This document shows, in pieces, positions 1-7,385 of a stretch of 7,813 nucleotides of DNA; the stretch's first letter is position 1, and every line of letters begins with the position of its first letter. Source of the stretch: Candidatus Rokuibacteriota bacterium (GTDB lineage: Bacteria > Methylomirabilota > Methylomirabilia > Rokubacteriales > CSP1-6); the NCBI GenBank assembly GCA_003221595.1, contig QHSM01000117.1, positions 1 through 7,813 on the forward strand, given 5' to 3'. The notes under the pieces are model-generated. The model was not told the origin of the DNA, searched no databases, and saw nothing but the letters and a program-made list of their open reading frames with translations. Made by a program: the position numbers and the translations under genes.

Positions 1-3
1 GCT

Positions 4-24
4 GTCTGGATGTTGTCCCCAGAC
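4..24. other. Stem-loop in non-coding left edge
   Basis: GTCTGG (4-9) and CCAGAC (19-24) form a perfect 6-bp stem around a 9-nt loop. No T-tract follows on either strand, so it is not a classical terminator. Apart from this and the hairpin at 137-154, the 159 bases left of the porin show no credible gene. The role is unknown and it may be a chance repeat. Confidence 0.25.
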
Positions 25-136
25 TGTCGCGGTACCGTTAGAAGGTTTGCACTGAGTCTCCGCGCCGCGTTGCCACGACCTCCAATTGACCGGAACGACG
101 AGGAGGGCTGGCCGGTGACCTTCTACACGGCATGGA

Positions 137-154
137 GCACTCGCCGACGAGCGC
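137..154 (-). terminator. Stem-loop just after the porin stop, weak terminator candidate
   Basis: On the minus strand a 7-bp stem (GCGCTCG / CGAGTGC, one G-U pair) closes a TCGG tetraloop 5 nt after the porin stop codon. The bases that follow are not T-rich, so it lacks the run expected of a Rho-independent terminator. It could instead mark or protect the mRNA 3' end. The call rests on position and stem strength only. Confidence 0.3.
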
Positions 155-159
155 GATGG

Positions 160-1908
160 CTAGAACGCCAACCTTACACGCGCGGCCAGCGTATAGGCAT
201 CCTGCGCCTCCTTCTTCAGGGCGGTGCCGTTGGAGCAAGCTGCGTTGGCGGTCACACCAGCTGGAACGACACACTCCGTTGCGTCCAGCGCGCTCCCGAC
301 AAAGAGCCAGCCTCCAACGATGTCGAAGGCGGCGTTGGGCGAGAAGCGCCAGGTGACTCCGAGATTGAGCTCGGTCCCGAGATAGTTGGAATCGCCCGAC
401 ACCCAGCTGTTCTGGCTGACGGTCGTCCGCGCGGGGGCGCCGACGCCGCCGGCGGTGGAGCTCGCGAGCTGGCTGCCCGTGTCGGTGTCGACTGCCTCCG
501 CGGTGAACAAGGCGTGGGCGACCCCGTACAGGCTGAGCGACGGCGTGAAGTTGTAGGTAGCCCGACCCGCGACCCCCCCGCGACCGTAGCGGTCGTAACC
601 GATGAAGTTGTTGGTCGTCGCCCAGCCCTGGTTGAAGTAGTCAATTCCGGGCGCCCAGAACTGGCTCCAGCCGCCGGCCCAGTAGCTGCCGTCGTTGTCG
701 AGCGGCTGGTAGTAACGAATCCCCTTGGCGAGGTTGTCGCGCGCCCTGTTGCCCGTGCTGTACATTCCGCGCGCCTCGAGAAGCAGTGGACCGAGCTGGT
801 AGCTCGCGATGAGGTCGACGTGGAAGGCGCTCAGGTCAGCCGTGACCTTCTTGGTCCCGATGCCATTGGCCCCAGGACCGTTGTCAAAAGCCTGGCTGTC
901 GACCCGTCCCCACTGATAGTAGAACGTGGGATCCAGGCCGAAGGGGCCGATCCGCCAGCGCGCGTCGATGCCGACCGTGTGGCGGTCTTCATGGTACGTG
1001 GGGTCACCCGCGGCAGGGGGATTGGAGGGGGCGCCCCTCGACGCGGTCGCGTTGAGCGTGCCGCCCGCGCTACCGCGGTTGGTCAGATTACGCCGGGCCG
1101 CTCCGTGCGTCTGGCCGTCGGCGTGGAACCAGGAGTACAGAGGCTTCAGGTCGAGCCCCTTGAACGGCGTGAACTCGGGGCTGAAGATCAGTGCGTAGTC
1201 CTCGCCGCGCCCGGTCTTGAGCGAGGGGTTACCCCGATTGGCGCCGGCTAGCTGATCCTCCACGATGACCCAGGCGAAGTTGGTCTTGACCTGCGGCACG
1301 ATCGTCGTGACTGCCGAGATGCCGGCGAAGTCCCCGTTCGCATAGTTGGCCAGCTTGTACTGGGCGAGAGTACCGAAGGGCTGGCCGCCCGCCCGAGCTA
1401 TAGTCTCGACCGGGATGAACGGAAGGAGGCTATCCTGGCCCGTCAGCGGAAACTCCGTGTAGATCCACTTGATCTCGATCATGCCGCCGACGTCGGTGTT
1501 GAGGTCAAGGTTGCCGTTGGCGTTGACCTTGGTCGCGGGTGGGAGGCGCCCGCGCTGGCCGGCGGGGTCGGCGGCAGCGGTACCACCCGCGGAGCCCGAG
1601 TTGTTGCCAGGAAAGCCGCCGTCGTTGGGCCCGGCCTGACCGTACATCAAGTCGATCTCGAGGCCGAGCACGGCCTTGACCCGCCCGACCGAGAACTCGA
1701 AGTCTGGACGGAACCGAGTCCGGGCGTACCACTCCGAGTCGCTGTTACGGGTCAGGTTGCCGTCGTAGGTGTTGCGGCCCATCGACGTGATCTGGTCGAA
1801 GAGCCCGGAGATCGTCACCTTCGGCACAGGCGCTTGAGCGAACCCAGGCGAAGCCAGCATCGCGAGGAGGACGAAAGCGAAAGCTGCCGGAACGACGAAT
1901 TTCGACAT
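160..1908 (-). CDS. Outer-membrane beta-barrel porin (putative)
   Basis: This 582-residue protein is probably a diffusion channel in the outer membrane; its substrate cannot be told from sequence. Residues 1-25 are a clear Sec signal peptide: MSK, a hydrophobic stretch AAFAFVLLAMLA, then a cut near GFA-QA. The mature part is rich in Gly, Asn, Asp and aromatics with alternating polar/hydrophobic stretches such as VKAVLGLEIDLMYG. It ends in a phenylalanine (ARVRLAF), the usual C-terminal signal for BAM-dependent barrel insertion. Gly/Asn-rich segments near residues 110-135 look like surface loops. The only two cysteines, Cys546 and Cys558, sit close to the C terminus and could form a loop disulfide. 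The ATG at 1908 was chosen because it puts the signal peptide first and follows a purine-rich GAGGGCGG stretch; the frame stays open upstream to 1989, but that adds 27 residues with no signal-like character. I recognise the style from Rokubacteria-like genomes but cannot name a subfamily. It stands alone, with no partner gene nearby. Confidence 0.8.
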   Translation of the reverse strand: MSKFVVPAAFAFVLLAMLASPGFAQAPVPKVTISGLFDQITSMGRNTYDGNLTRNSDSEWYARTRFRPDFEFSVGRVKAVLGLEIDLMYGQAGPNDGGFPGNNSGSAGGTAAADPAGQRGRLPPATKVNANGNLDLNTDVGGMIEIKWIYTEFPLTGQDSLLPFIPVETIARAGGQPFGTLAQYKLANYANGDFAGISAVTTIVPQVKTNFAWVIVEDQLAGANRGNPSLKTGRGEDYALIFSPEFTPFKGLDLKPLYSWFHADGQTHGAARRNLTNRGSAGGTLNATASRGAPSNPPAAGDPTYHEDRHTVGIDARWRIGPFGLDPTFYYQWGRVDSQAFDNGPGANGIGTKKVTADLSAFHVDLIASYQLGPLLLEARGMYSTGNRARDNLAKGIRYYQPLDNDGSYWAGGWSQFWAPGIDYFNQGWATTNNFIGYDRYGRGGVAGRATYNFTPSLSLYGVAHALFTAEAVDTDTGSQLASSTAGGVGAPARTTVSQNSWVSGDSNYLGTELNLGVTWRFSPNAAFDIVGGWLFVGSALDATECVVPAGVTANAACSNGTALKKEAQDAYTLAARVRLAF

Positions 1909-2219
1909 ACCGCCGCCCTCTTCAAGAGGCCGAACCATTGACGACGCCACATGGCCGCCATCACTAACCGCTGCCGACGCACGAAGCACTGGACCGGCTC
2001 ACTCTTCGCAACGATTGACAGGTAAGCGATTGACGGATGGAGAAGGCGGCCCGCGGACAGGCGAATGCCTTCGTGGGCCACCGGAACAGTCGAGGAAAAG
2101 CTGGCTGCGGATCCGATCGAGGAGCATCACTGCCTCCACGACGGTCGGACCGGGCGGATCGGCGAGACTCTGCGCCACACCTTCGTGGTTGTCAAGGCTG
2201 TTCTTGACCGCTGCTGGTG
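1909..2219. other. Non-coding leader region upstream of the porin
   Basis: These 311 bases lie between the porin start and the substrate-binding protein remnant. Short overlapping frames exist on both strands, but none has recognisable protein character or a Shine-Dalgarno sequence. The region should hold the porin promoter and 5' leader. I could not find a convincing -35/-10 pair on the minus strand. The only structured element is the repeated ATTGAC motif (1937, 2014, 2029). Confidence 0.5.
2012..2034. repeat. Tandem direct repeat CGATTGAC, 15-bp period
   Basis: CGATTGAC occurs at 2012-2019 and again at 2027-2034, separated by AGGTAAG. A third ATTGACG lies at 1937-1943, nearer the porin start. 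Two 8-bp copies at 15-bp spacing about 105 bp upstream of the porin would suit a regulator binding site, but no regulator gene is present here. The copies are short enough that chance is possible. Confidence 0.35.
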
Positions 2220-2423
2220 CTACGTGAAAATGTCATGGGGTAACAGCTCGGCGGCCAGCGCAGGCAACCGGTCGAGGTTCCCATCTGCGTAGCGATAGTC
2301 GATGACGATGTTCGATCCGGGCATCCAGCCCAATTCGCGGAGCCCTGCTTCGAAGTGTTCCTGCTGTCGGAAGGCGTCGTCAGGCGGCGACTTGCCGGGA
2401 GAGAGAACACCGACGCGCGGCAC
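2220..2423 (-). pseudogene. Remnant of ABC transporter substrate-binding protein (N-terminal part)
   Basis: The 67-codon frame reads VPRVGVLSPG, then DDAFRQQEHFEAGLRELGW, then NIVIDYRYADGNLDRLPAL, then AAEL. This matches, from memory, the start of the mature part of the ABC substrate-binding family (PF04392; about 320-340 residues in full), which normally runs on into a segment like VDVIV. Here the match stops near AAEL (about 2246) and the frame ends at a TAG 8 codons later. Upstream there is no signal peptide, no ATG and no clear ribosome binding site, and an in-frame stop lies about 13 codons before the GTG. Both ends are therefore missing, which indicates a decayed or deletion-derived fragment and not a working gene. 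I found no further family motifs in other frames between 1909 and 2220. Confidence 0.65.
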
Positions 2424-2475
2424 GATCAGTCGTATGCTGCCGGGGAGTCTAGCCGAAGCTCACCACGCGCCGGAC

Positions 2476-2524
2476 AAAACAAAAGGGCCGCGGCCGTCCC
2501 GGTGTTCTGGAACGAACGCGGCCC
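2476..2524 (-). terminator. Intrinsic terminator of the lipoprotein/secreted-protein operon
   Basis: On the minus strand GGGCCGCG (2524-2517) pairs perfectly with CGCGGCCC (2492-2485), leaving a 24-nt loop. It is followed at once by TTTTGTTTT (2484-2476). A GC-rich stem plus T-tract 23 nt after the stop at 2547 is the standard layout of a Rho-independent terminator. The loop is longer than usual but contains a small GTTC/GAAC pairing that would shorten it. A competing hairpin shares its 5' arm (see findings). Confidence 0.65.
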
Positions 2525-2546
2525 GCGTTCGGATTTCTTGCGCGCG

Positions 2547-3032
2547 CTACCGTGCAGGGGGCGGTGGCGGTGGCGTCCCCGCCGGGGGCGGGGGCGGCTC
2601 GTTCGCCGATGGCGATCTCGCCGGCGGCGGTGCCGGAGAGGACTGGGTCTTCGCGGCCGCCGTCGGGCACTTGTAGACATTCGCGGCCATCATCTTCAGG
2701 TCGTCCACTCTGAACGTGAGGACGGCCGCGTTGCCGCCGCCTCTCACGATCTTGCGCCGGAGATCTTTGACGTTGTCGTCTCCGGCCACACCGATCTGGT
2801 TGCACCCCGACACGAGCGCCGGCTCAGTCGTGAGAAACACCGCCGCCATCGCCTTGTGTTCTTGTTCGTCCTGCCACGAGTAGTACGGCGACGGCCCCCA
2901 GTAGGGGCCGACGCCGATGACGACGCGACCGCCGCCCCACCCGCCGCCCCAGGCGTGGCTCGGCGTGGCGGTGACGACGAGCAACGCGGCCGCCAGGACA
3001 GACACCGTCGCGGACCGGGCTATCTTGCTCAC
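2547..3032 (-). CDS. Secreted two-cysteine protein with proline-rich C-terminal tail
   Basis: This is a 161-residue exported protein of unknown function. Residues 1-27 form a signal peptide (VSKIARSATV, hydrophobic core, cut at SHA-WG). A Gly/Trp/Tyr-rich segment follows (about 28-52). The compact core (about 53-123) has two cysteines, Cys77 and Cys122, probably disulfide-bonded. It reads C-N-Q-I-G-V, then VKDLRRKIVRGGGNAAVL, then ANVYKC. That pattern resembles small periplasmic domains of the DUF4156/RcsF-like type (Cys, Leu-Arg helix, Gly-Gly-Asn, Tyr-x-Cys), but the assignment is tentative. Residues 132-160 are low-complexity proline-rich, perhaps spanning peptidoglycan. The GTG at 3032 was chosen because GGAGGG (3043-3038) sits 5 nt upstream and it gives a proper signal peptide. 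The longer in-frame start at 3194 lies inside the upstream gene. The GTG overlaps that gene's TGA as GTGA, so translation is probably coupled. Confidence 0.72.
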   Translation of the reverse strand: MSKIARSATVSVLAAALLVVTATPSHAWGGGWGGGRVVIGVGPYWGPSPYYSWQDEQEHKAMAAVFLTTEPALVSGCNQIGVAGDDNVKDLRRKIVRGGGNAAVLTFRVDDLKMMAANVYKCPTAAAKTQSSPAPPPARSPSANEPPPPPAGTPPPPPPAR

Positions 3033-3265
3033 CGCATCCCTCCGTCCCCCCGATGATAGTACGGATACGGGCGGTAGTCCCGGTACGGATGGTAGGCCCG
3101 GTACACGGGTCGGCCGGGAATCACGACAACGGGCCGGGGCGCCACGACCACGGGTGGCCCGAGGATCGGCACGGGAGCAGGCACGAAAACACATCCCGAC
3201 GCGCCGAGCGAGGCGGCCAGGAGCATCGCAGCGACCACACGTCCCGATCGAGCTCGACGTTCCAT
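3029..3265 (-). CDS. Small Tyr/Pro-rich lipoprotein
   Basis: This 78-residue protein of unknown function is probably lipid-anchored in the envelope. Residues 1-24 are a lipoprotein signal: ERRARSGR basic start, hydrophobic AAMLLAASL, and the lipobox-like ASGC with the acylatable cysteine at 25. The mature part has no further cysteine. It is a low-complexity chain of Val/Pro (VPAPVPILGPPVVVAPRP) and then Tyr/Arg/Pro (YRAYHPYRDYRPYPYYHRG). Such tails are common in small proteobacterial-type lipoproteins without an assigned job. The start is secure: AGGAGGA lies at 3277-3271, 5 nt from the ATG. It is the first gene of a two-gene operon and shares the 4-bp GTGA with the next gene, suggesting both products are needed in the same compartment. 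It lies divergently from tig. Confidence 0.72.
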   Translation of the reverse strand: MERRARSGRVVAAMLLAASLGASGCVFVPAPVPILGPPVVVAPRPVVVIPGRPVYRAYHPYRDYRPYPYYHRGDGGMR

Positions 3266-3352
3266 GAGCGTCCTCCTGCCGAGTTAGACGGATCGGGAGC
3301 GCGTTTGTTTAGTCGCCGGGCGCCTTCCCGCCGGGCCCTGCCATCAGATCGG

Positions 3353-3373
3353 GCATGGGGCGTGGTACCATGC
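3353..3373 (+). promoter_or_regulatory. Inverted repeat over a possible tig promoter
   Basis: GCATGG (3353-3358) and CCATGC (3368-3373) form a 6-bp inverted repeat with a 9-bp centre. The right arm overlaps a possible extended -10 element (TGG then TACCAT, 3366-3371), about 30 bases before the tig ATG. No good -35 is seen at 16-18 bp. The repeat could be an operator or a 5' leader hairpin. The support is positional only. Confidence 0.28.
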
Positions 3374-3401
3374 AAACGCTCGAATCCACTTCGGAGTGCC
3401 C

Positions 3402-4670
3402 ATGAAAGTCGCGGTCGAGTCGATCGAAGGCTGCAAGCGGCGTCTCGCGGTCGAGGCGCCGGTGGACGTCGTGCAACAGGAATGGGAGCGGGCGTACGGT
3501 CGGGTCCAGAAGCAGGCGCGGCTGCCCGGATTCCGGAAGGGCCACGTCCCGCGCTCGCTCGTGAAGGTGCACTTCTCCGACGACGTGCGGCGTGAGGTTG
3601 CCGAGCATCTCATCCCCGACGTCTACCGGAAGGCGCTCACCGAGGCGAAGCTGGATCCCGTCAACGAGCCCGACCTGCAGGAGGTCAAGCTCGAGGAGGG
3701 CGCGCCGCTCAGCTTCGTGGCCGTCGTCGAGGTCAAGCCGGCGATCGCGCTGAGCGACTACAAGGGCGTCGCGGTGCAGCACGCGCCGGTGCCGGTGACC
3801 GCCGACGATCTCACCGCCGCGCTCGAGCAGATGCGCGAGCAGCAGGCGCAGTTCCACGTCGTCGAGCGGCCGGCCGCCACCGGCGATCTGGTCGTGGTCG
3901 ACTACACGATCGCGATCGACGGGCACCCGCCGTCCAGCCAGACCGGCTACGAGTTCCTGGCGGGGGCGCGCAACGTCCTGCCCGAGATCGACGACGCGGT
4001 GGTCGGCGTGCGCGCGGGCGAGGAACGCCAGGTCACGCTGCGCTTCGCCGACGACCATCGCCGCGAGGACCTGCGCGGGCGCGGCGGCCAGGCCACCGTC
4101 AAGGTCGTCGAGGTAAAGGAAAAGGCGCTGCCCACGCTCGACGACGACTTCGCGAAGTCGATCGGTGAGTTCGAGACGCTGGAGGCGCTGCGGGCCGAGC
4201 TCCTGAAGCAGCTCGAGGCGCGGCGCCAGCACGACGAGACCCGGGCGCTACAGGAAAAGGTCGTCGACGCGGTGGTGGCGCAGCACGAGTTCACGGTGCC
4301 GGACGCCCTGGTCATGCGCCAGGTCGCCCACCGCATCGAGCACGCGCGCGAGTCGGTGCGGCAGCAGGGAATCGATCCAGAGCGGATGCCCTGGGACTAC
4401 GAGAAGCTGATCGCCGAGCTGCGTCCCAACGCCGAGAAAGCCGTGCGCCGCGCCCTCCTGCTCGAGGCCATCGCCGACAAGGAAGCCATCGCGCCCACCG
4501 ACGCCGACGTGGACGCCGAGGTGGAGAAGCTCGCGCAAGCCAGTCAGCGGCCGGCGCCGGCCGTCAGGCGTATGATGGAGAAGAGCGGTGACCTCGACGG
4601 GCTCCGCCAGGGTCTTCGCGATCGCATGACCCTCGAGCTGCTCGTCGCCAACGCGAACGTCAAAGCATGA
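3402..4670 (+). CDS. tig: Trigger factor (ribosome-associated chaperone, PPIase)
   Basis: Trigger factor binds at the ribosome tunnel exit, shields nascent chains and has peptidyl-prolyl isomerase activity. The 422 residues match the usual family length (about 430). The N-terminal ribosome-binding domain (1 to about 115) carries the signature loop PGFRKGHVP (42-50). The FKBP-like PPIase domain spans about 155-242 (GDLVVVDYTIAIDG ... LRGRGGQATVKVVEVKEK). The C-terminal helical chaperone arms run from about 243 to the end (LDDDFAKSIGEFETLEALR onward). The chosen ATG at 3402 fits homologues that begin MKV and has GGAG (3393-3396) 5 nt upstream. An in-frame GTG two codons earlier overlaps that Shine-Dalgarno and is unlikely. 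The gene heads the tig-clpP-clpX-rsmI block, a classic bacterial order, and its stop is 89 bp before clpP. No residue looks broken. Confidence 0.96.
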   Translation: MKVAVESIEGCKRRLAVEAPVDVVQQEWERAYGRVQKQARLPGFRKGHVPRSLVKVHFSDDVRREVAEHLIPDVYRKALTEAKLDPVNEPDLQEVKLEEGAPLSFVAVVEVKPAIALSDYKGVAVQHAPVPVTADDLTAALEQMREQQAQFHVVERPAATGDLVVVDYTIAIDGHPPSSQTGYEFLAGARNVLPEIDDAVVGVRAGEERQVTLRFADDHRREDLRGRGGQATVKVVEVKEKALPTLDDDFAKSIGEFETLEALRAELLKQLEARRQHDETRALQEKVVDAVVAQHEFTVPDALVMRQVAHRIEHARESVRQQGIDPERMPWDYEKLIAELRPNAEKAVRRALLLEAIADKEAIAPTDADVDAEVEKLAQASQRPAPAVRRMMEKSGDLDGLRQGLRDRMTLELLVANANVKA

Positions 4671-4707
4671 ACGCTTCGAGTAATGGCAGTGCGAGCCGCC
4701 GGCCGTC

Positions 4708-4725
4708 GCGGGGCTGGGGCCCCGC
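4708..4725 (+). other. Strong hairpin in the tig-clpP spacer
   Basis: GCGGGGC (4708-4714) and GCCCCGC (4719-4725) make a perfect 7-bp, nearly all G-C stem with a TGGG loop. It sits 37 bp after the tig stop and 34 bp before the clpP start. No T-tract follows, so it should not terminate transcription. It may instead define a processing or stabilising element that sets different tig and clpP levels from one transcript. Confidence 0.4.
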
Positions 4726-4747
4726 CGTCCGAGGCGAGCCGAAGAAG

Positions 4748-4752
4748 AGGAG
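4748..4752 (+). promoter_or_regulatory. Ribosome binding site fixing the clpP start
   Basis: AGGAG lies 7 nt before the ATG at 4760. It supports this start over the in-frame ATG at 4667, which overlaps the tig stop as ATGA and has no Shine-Dalgarno sequence. Confidence 0.6.
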
Positions 4753-4759
4753 ACCCCCG

Positions 4760-5389
4760 ATGGCTCTGGTTCCGATGGTCGTCGAGCAGACTCCGCGCGG
4801 CGAGCGGGCGTTCGACATCTTCTCGCGTCTCCTCAAGGAGCGCATCATCTTCCTGCCGACCTTCATCGAAGACGAGCTGGCGAATCTCGTGATCGCCCAG
4901 ATGCTCTACCTGGAGGCGGACGATCCTGACAAGGACATCAACCTCTACATCAACTCGCCGGGCGGCTCGGTGACCGCGGGCATGGCCATCTACGACACGA
5001 TGCAGTACGTGAAGCCGGCGATCTCGACCATCTGCATGGGCCAGGCGGCCTCGATGGCCGCGCTCCTGCTGTGCGCCGGCGCCAGGGGCAAGCGCTTCGC
5101 CCTGCCGCACTCGCGGATCCTGATCCACCAGCCCCTGGGCGGCGCCCAGGGCCAGGCGACCGACATCGACATCCAGGCCAAGGAGATCCTCCGGATGCGC
5201 GAGGAGCTGAACCGCATCCTCGTCTATCACACCGGCCAGTCGATGGATAAGATCCAGCACGACACGGACCGCGACTTTTTCATGACCGCGGAGCAGGCGA
5301 AGGAATATAGGATCGTCGATGAAGTGATCTCCTCCAAGCCGACGACCCGACCGGTGACCGCAGCAGCGGCACTCGCGATCCAGAAGTAA
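4760..5389 (+). CDS. clpP: ATP-dependent Clp protease proteolytic subunit ClpP
   Basis: ClpP is the serine peptidase of the ClpXP machine: two stacked heptameric rings in the cytoplasm that degrade substrates fed by ClpX. The 209 residues match the family length. The catalytic triad is intact: Ser98 in GQAASMAA, His123 in RILIHQPLGG, and Asp172 in DRDFFM. The oxyanion-region motif INSPGG (64-69) is present. The mature-like N terminus MALVPMVVEQ closely matches the processed end of E. coli ClpP (ALVPMVIEQ). Residues 31-40 (FLPTFIEDEL) differ from the common FLGxPIDD form, a point that may be lineage-specific. The start at 4760 is supported by AGGAG. A 31-residue in-frame extension from 4667 is possible and might be a propeptide. 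The gene is followed after 7 bp by its partner clpX. Confidence 0.96.
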   Translation: MALVPMVVEQTPRGERAFDIFSRLLKERIIFLPTFIEDELANLVIAQMLYLEADDPDKDINLYINSPGGSVTAGMAIYDTMQYVKPAISTICMGQAASMAALLLCAGARGKRFALPHSRILIHQPLGGAQGQATDIDIQAKEILRMREELNRILVYHTGQSMDKIQHDTDRDFFMTAEQAKEYRIVDEVISSKPTTRPVTAAAALAIQK

Positions 5390-5396
5390 CCACCCG

Positions 5397-6643
<1,247 letters not shown>

Positions 6644-6647
<4 letters not shown>

Positions 6648-7315
6648 GCGGCACCCTCTTTGTCGTTGCCACCCCGATCGGAAACCTCGAAGACATCACT
6701 CTGCGCGCGCTCCGCGTCCTGCGCGAGGCCGATCTGGTCGCCTGCGAGGACACGCGGCGGACGCGCGCGCTCCTCACGCACTTCGACATCCACAAGCCGA
6801 CCGTCAGCTACTACGAGCACAACAAGCTGACCCGCGGGCGCGAGCTCCTGCGCGAGCTCGCGGCCGGCCGCTCGATCGCGCTGGTGACCGACGCGGGGAC
6901 GCCGGGCATCTCCGACCCGGGCGTGCTGCTCGTGCGCGAGGCGCGCGCCCACGGCGTGCCGGTGGTGCCGGTTCCCGGGCCGGCGGCGCTGGTCGCCGGC
7001 CTCTCGGCGGCGGGCCTCCCCGCCGACCGGTTCGTCTTCGACGGCTTCCTGCCGGTGAAGCCCGGCAAGCGGATCAATCGGCTCACGGCGCTCCGGGCGC
7101 TCGCGACGACGGTGGTGCTGTACGAGTCGCCCCACCGCATCGTGGCCACCCTGGGCGCGATCGGCGAAGTCTACGGCGAGGTCGAGCTGGTGGTCGCGCG
7201 CGAGCTGACCAAGCAATACGAAGAGGTCGTGACGGCGACGCCGGCGGCGCACCTGGCGCGGCTGGCGGCGGGCCCGGTCCGGGGCGAATTCACGCTGGTC
7301 ATCCCGGCCGCATAG
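6644..7315 (+). CDS. rsmI: 16S rRNA (cytidine1402-2'-O)-methyltransferase RsmI, short form
   Basis: RsmI uses S-adenosylmethionine to methylate the ribose 2'-OH of C1402 in the 16S rRNA decoding centre. The tetrapyrrole-methylase-type fold is clear. Counting the CTG as residue 1: VVATPIGNLEDITLRAL (7-23), CEDTRRT (34-40), TDAGTPGISDPG (82-93, SAM-binding), PGPAAL (111-116), GFLPVKPGKR (134-143), ESPHRI (161-166), ARELTKQYEE (185-194) and GEFTLVI (214-220). The protein stops straight after GEFTLVIPAA, so the helical C-terminal domain of about 50 residues in the E. coli enzyme (286 residues) is missing. The start is uncertain. No ATG, GTG or TTG lies near the conserved N terminus; the CTG at 6644 overlaps the clpX stop (CTGA) and falls where homologues begin. 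The alternative is a GTG at 6569, 79 nt inside clpX, giving 248 residues with an unconserved 25-residue leader. Confidence 0.9.
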
Positions 7316-7385
7316 GCCGTCCGCGTCGAGGCCGATGGCGACGCCGATCCTGAGCCCCGCGACACGAGATGAGCCGGCGCCGCGG

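Noticed and set aside
10..1251. Long open frame (413 codons) on the plus strand opposite the porin
   Set aside because: Ala/Arg/Gly/Val-rich with no domain-like motif; it mirrors the porin codons in GC-rich DNA, and the porin has a signal peptide and a C-terminal Phe.
2015..2020. TTGACA as a plus-strand -35 element
   Set aside because: No -10-like hexamer lies at 16-18 bp, and no plus-strand gene follows.
2065..2292. Plus-strand open frame of 75 codons between porin and remnant
   Set aside because: No Shine-Dalgarno; it overlaps the substrate-binding remnant, whose family match is on the minus strand.
2556..2602. GC-rich GGCGGT/GGGGGC repeats as a regulatory repeat
   Set aside because: They are explained as codons of the proline-rich tail of the secreted protein.
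2355..3056. Plus-strand open frame of 233 codons opposite the secreted protein
   Set aside because: Arg-rich low-complexity translation; the minus strand has signal peptide, strong ribosome binding sites and a terminator.
3309..4232. Minus-strand open frame of 307 codons opposite tig
   Set aside because: Shadow of trigger factor, which is unmistakable on the plus strand.
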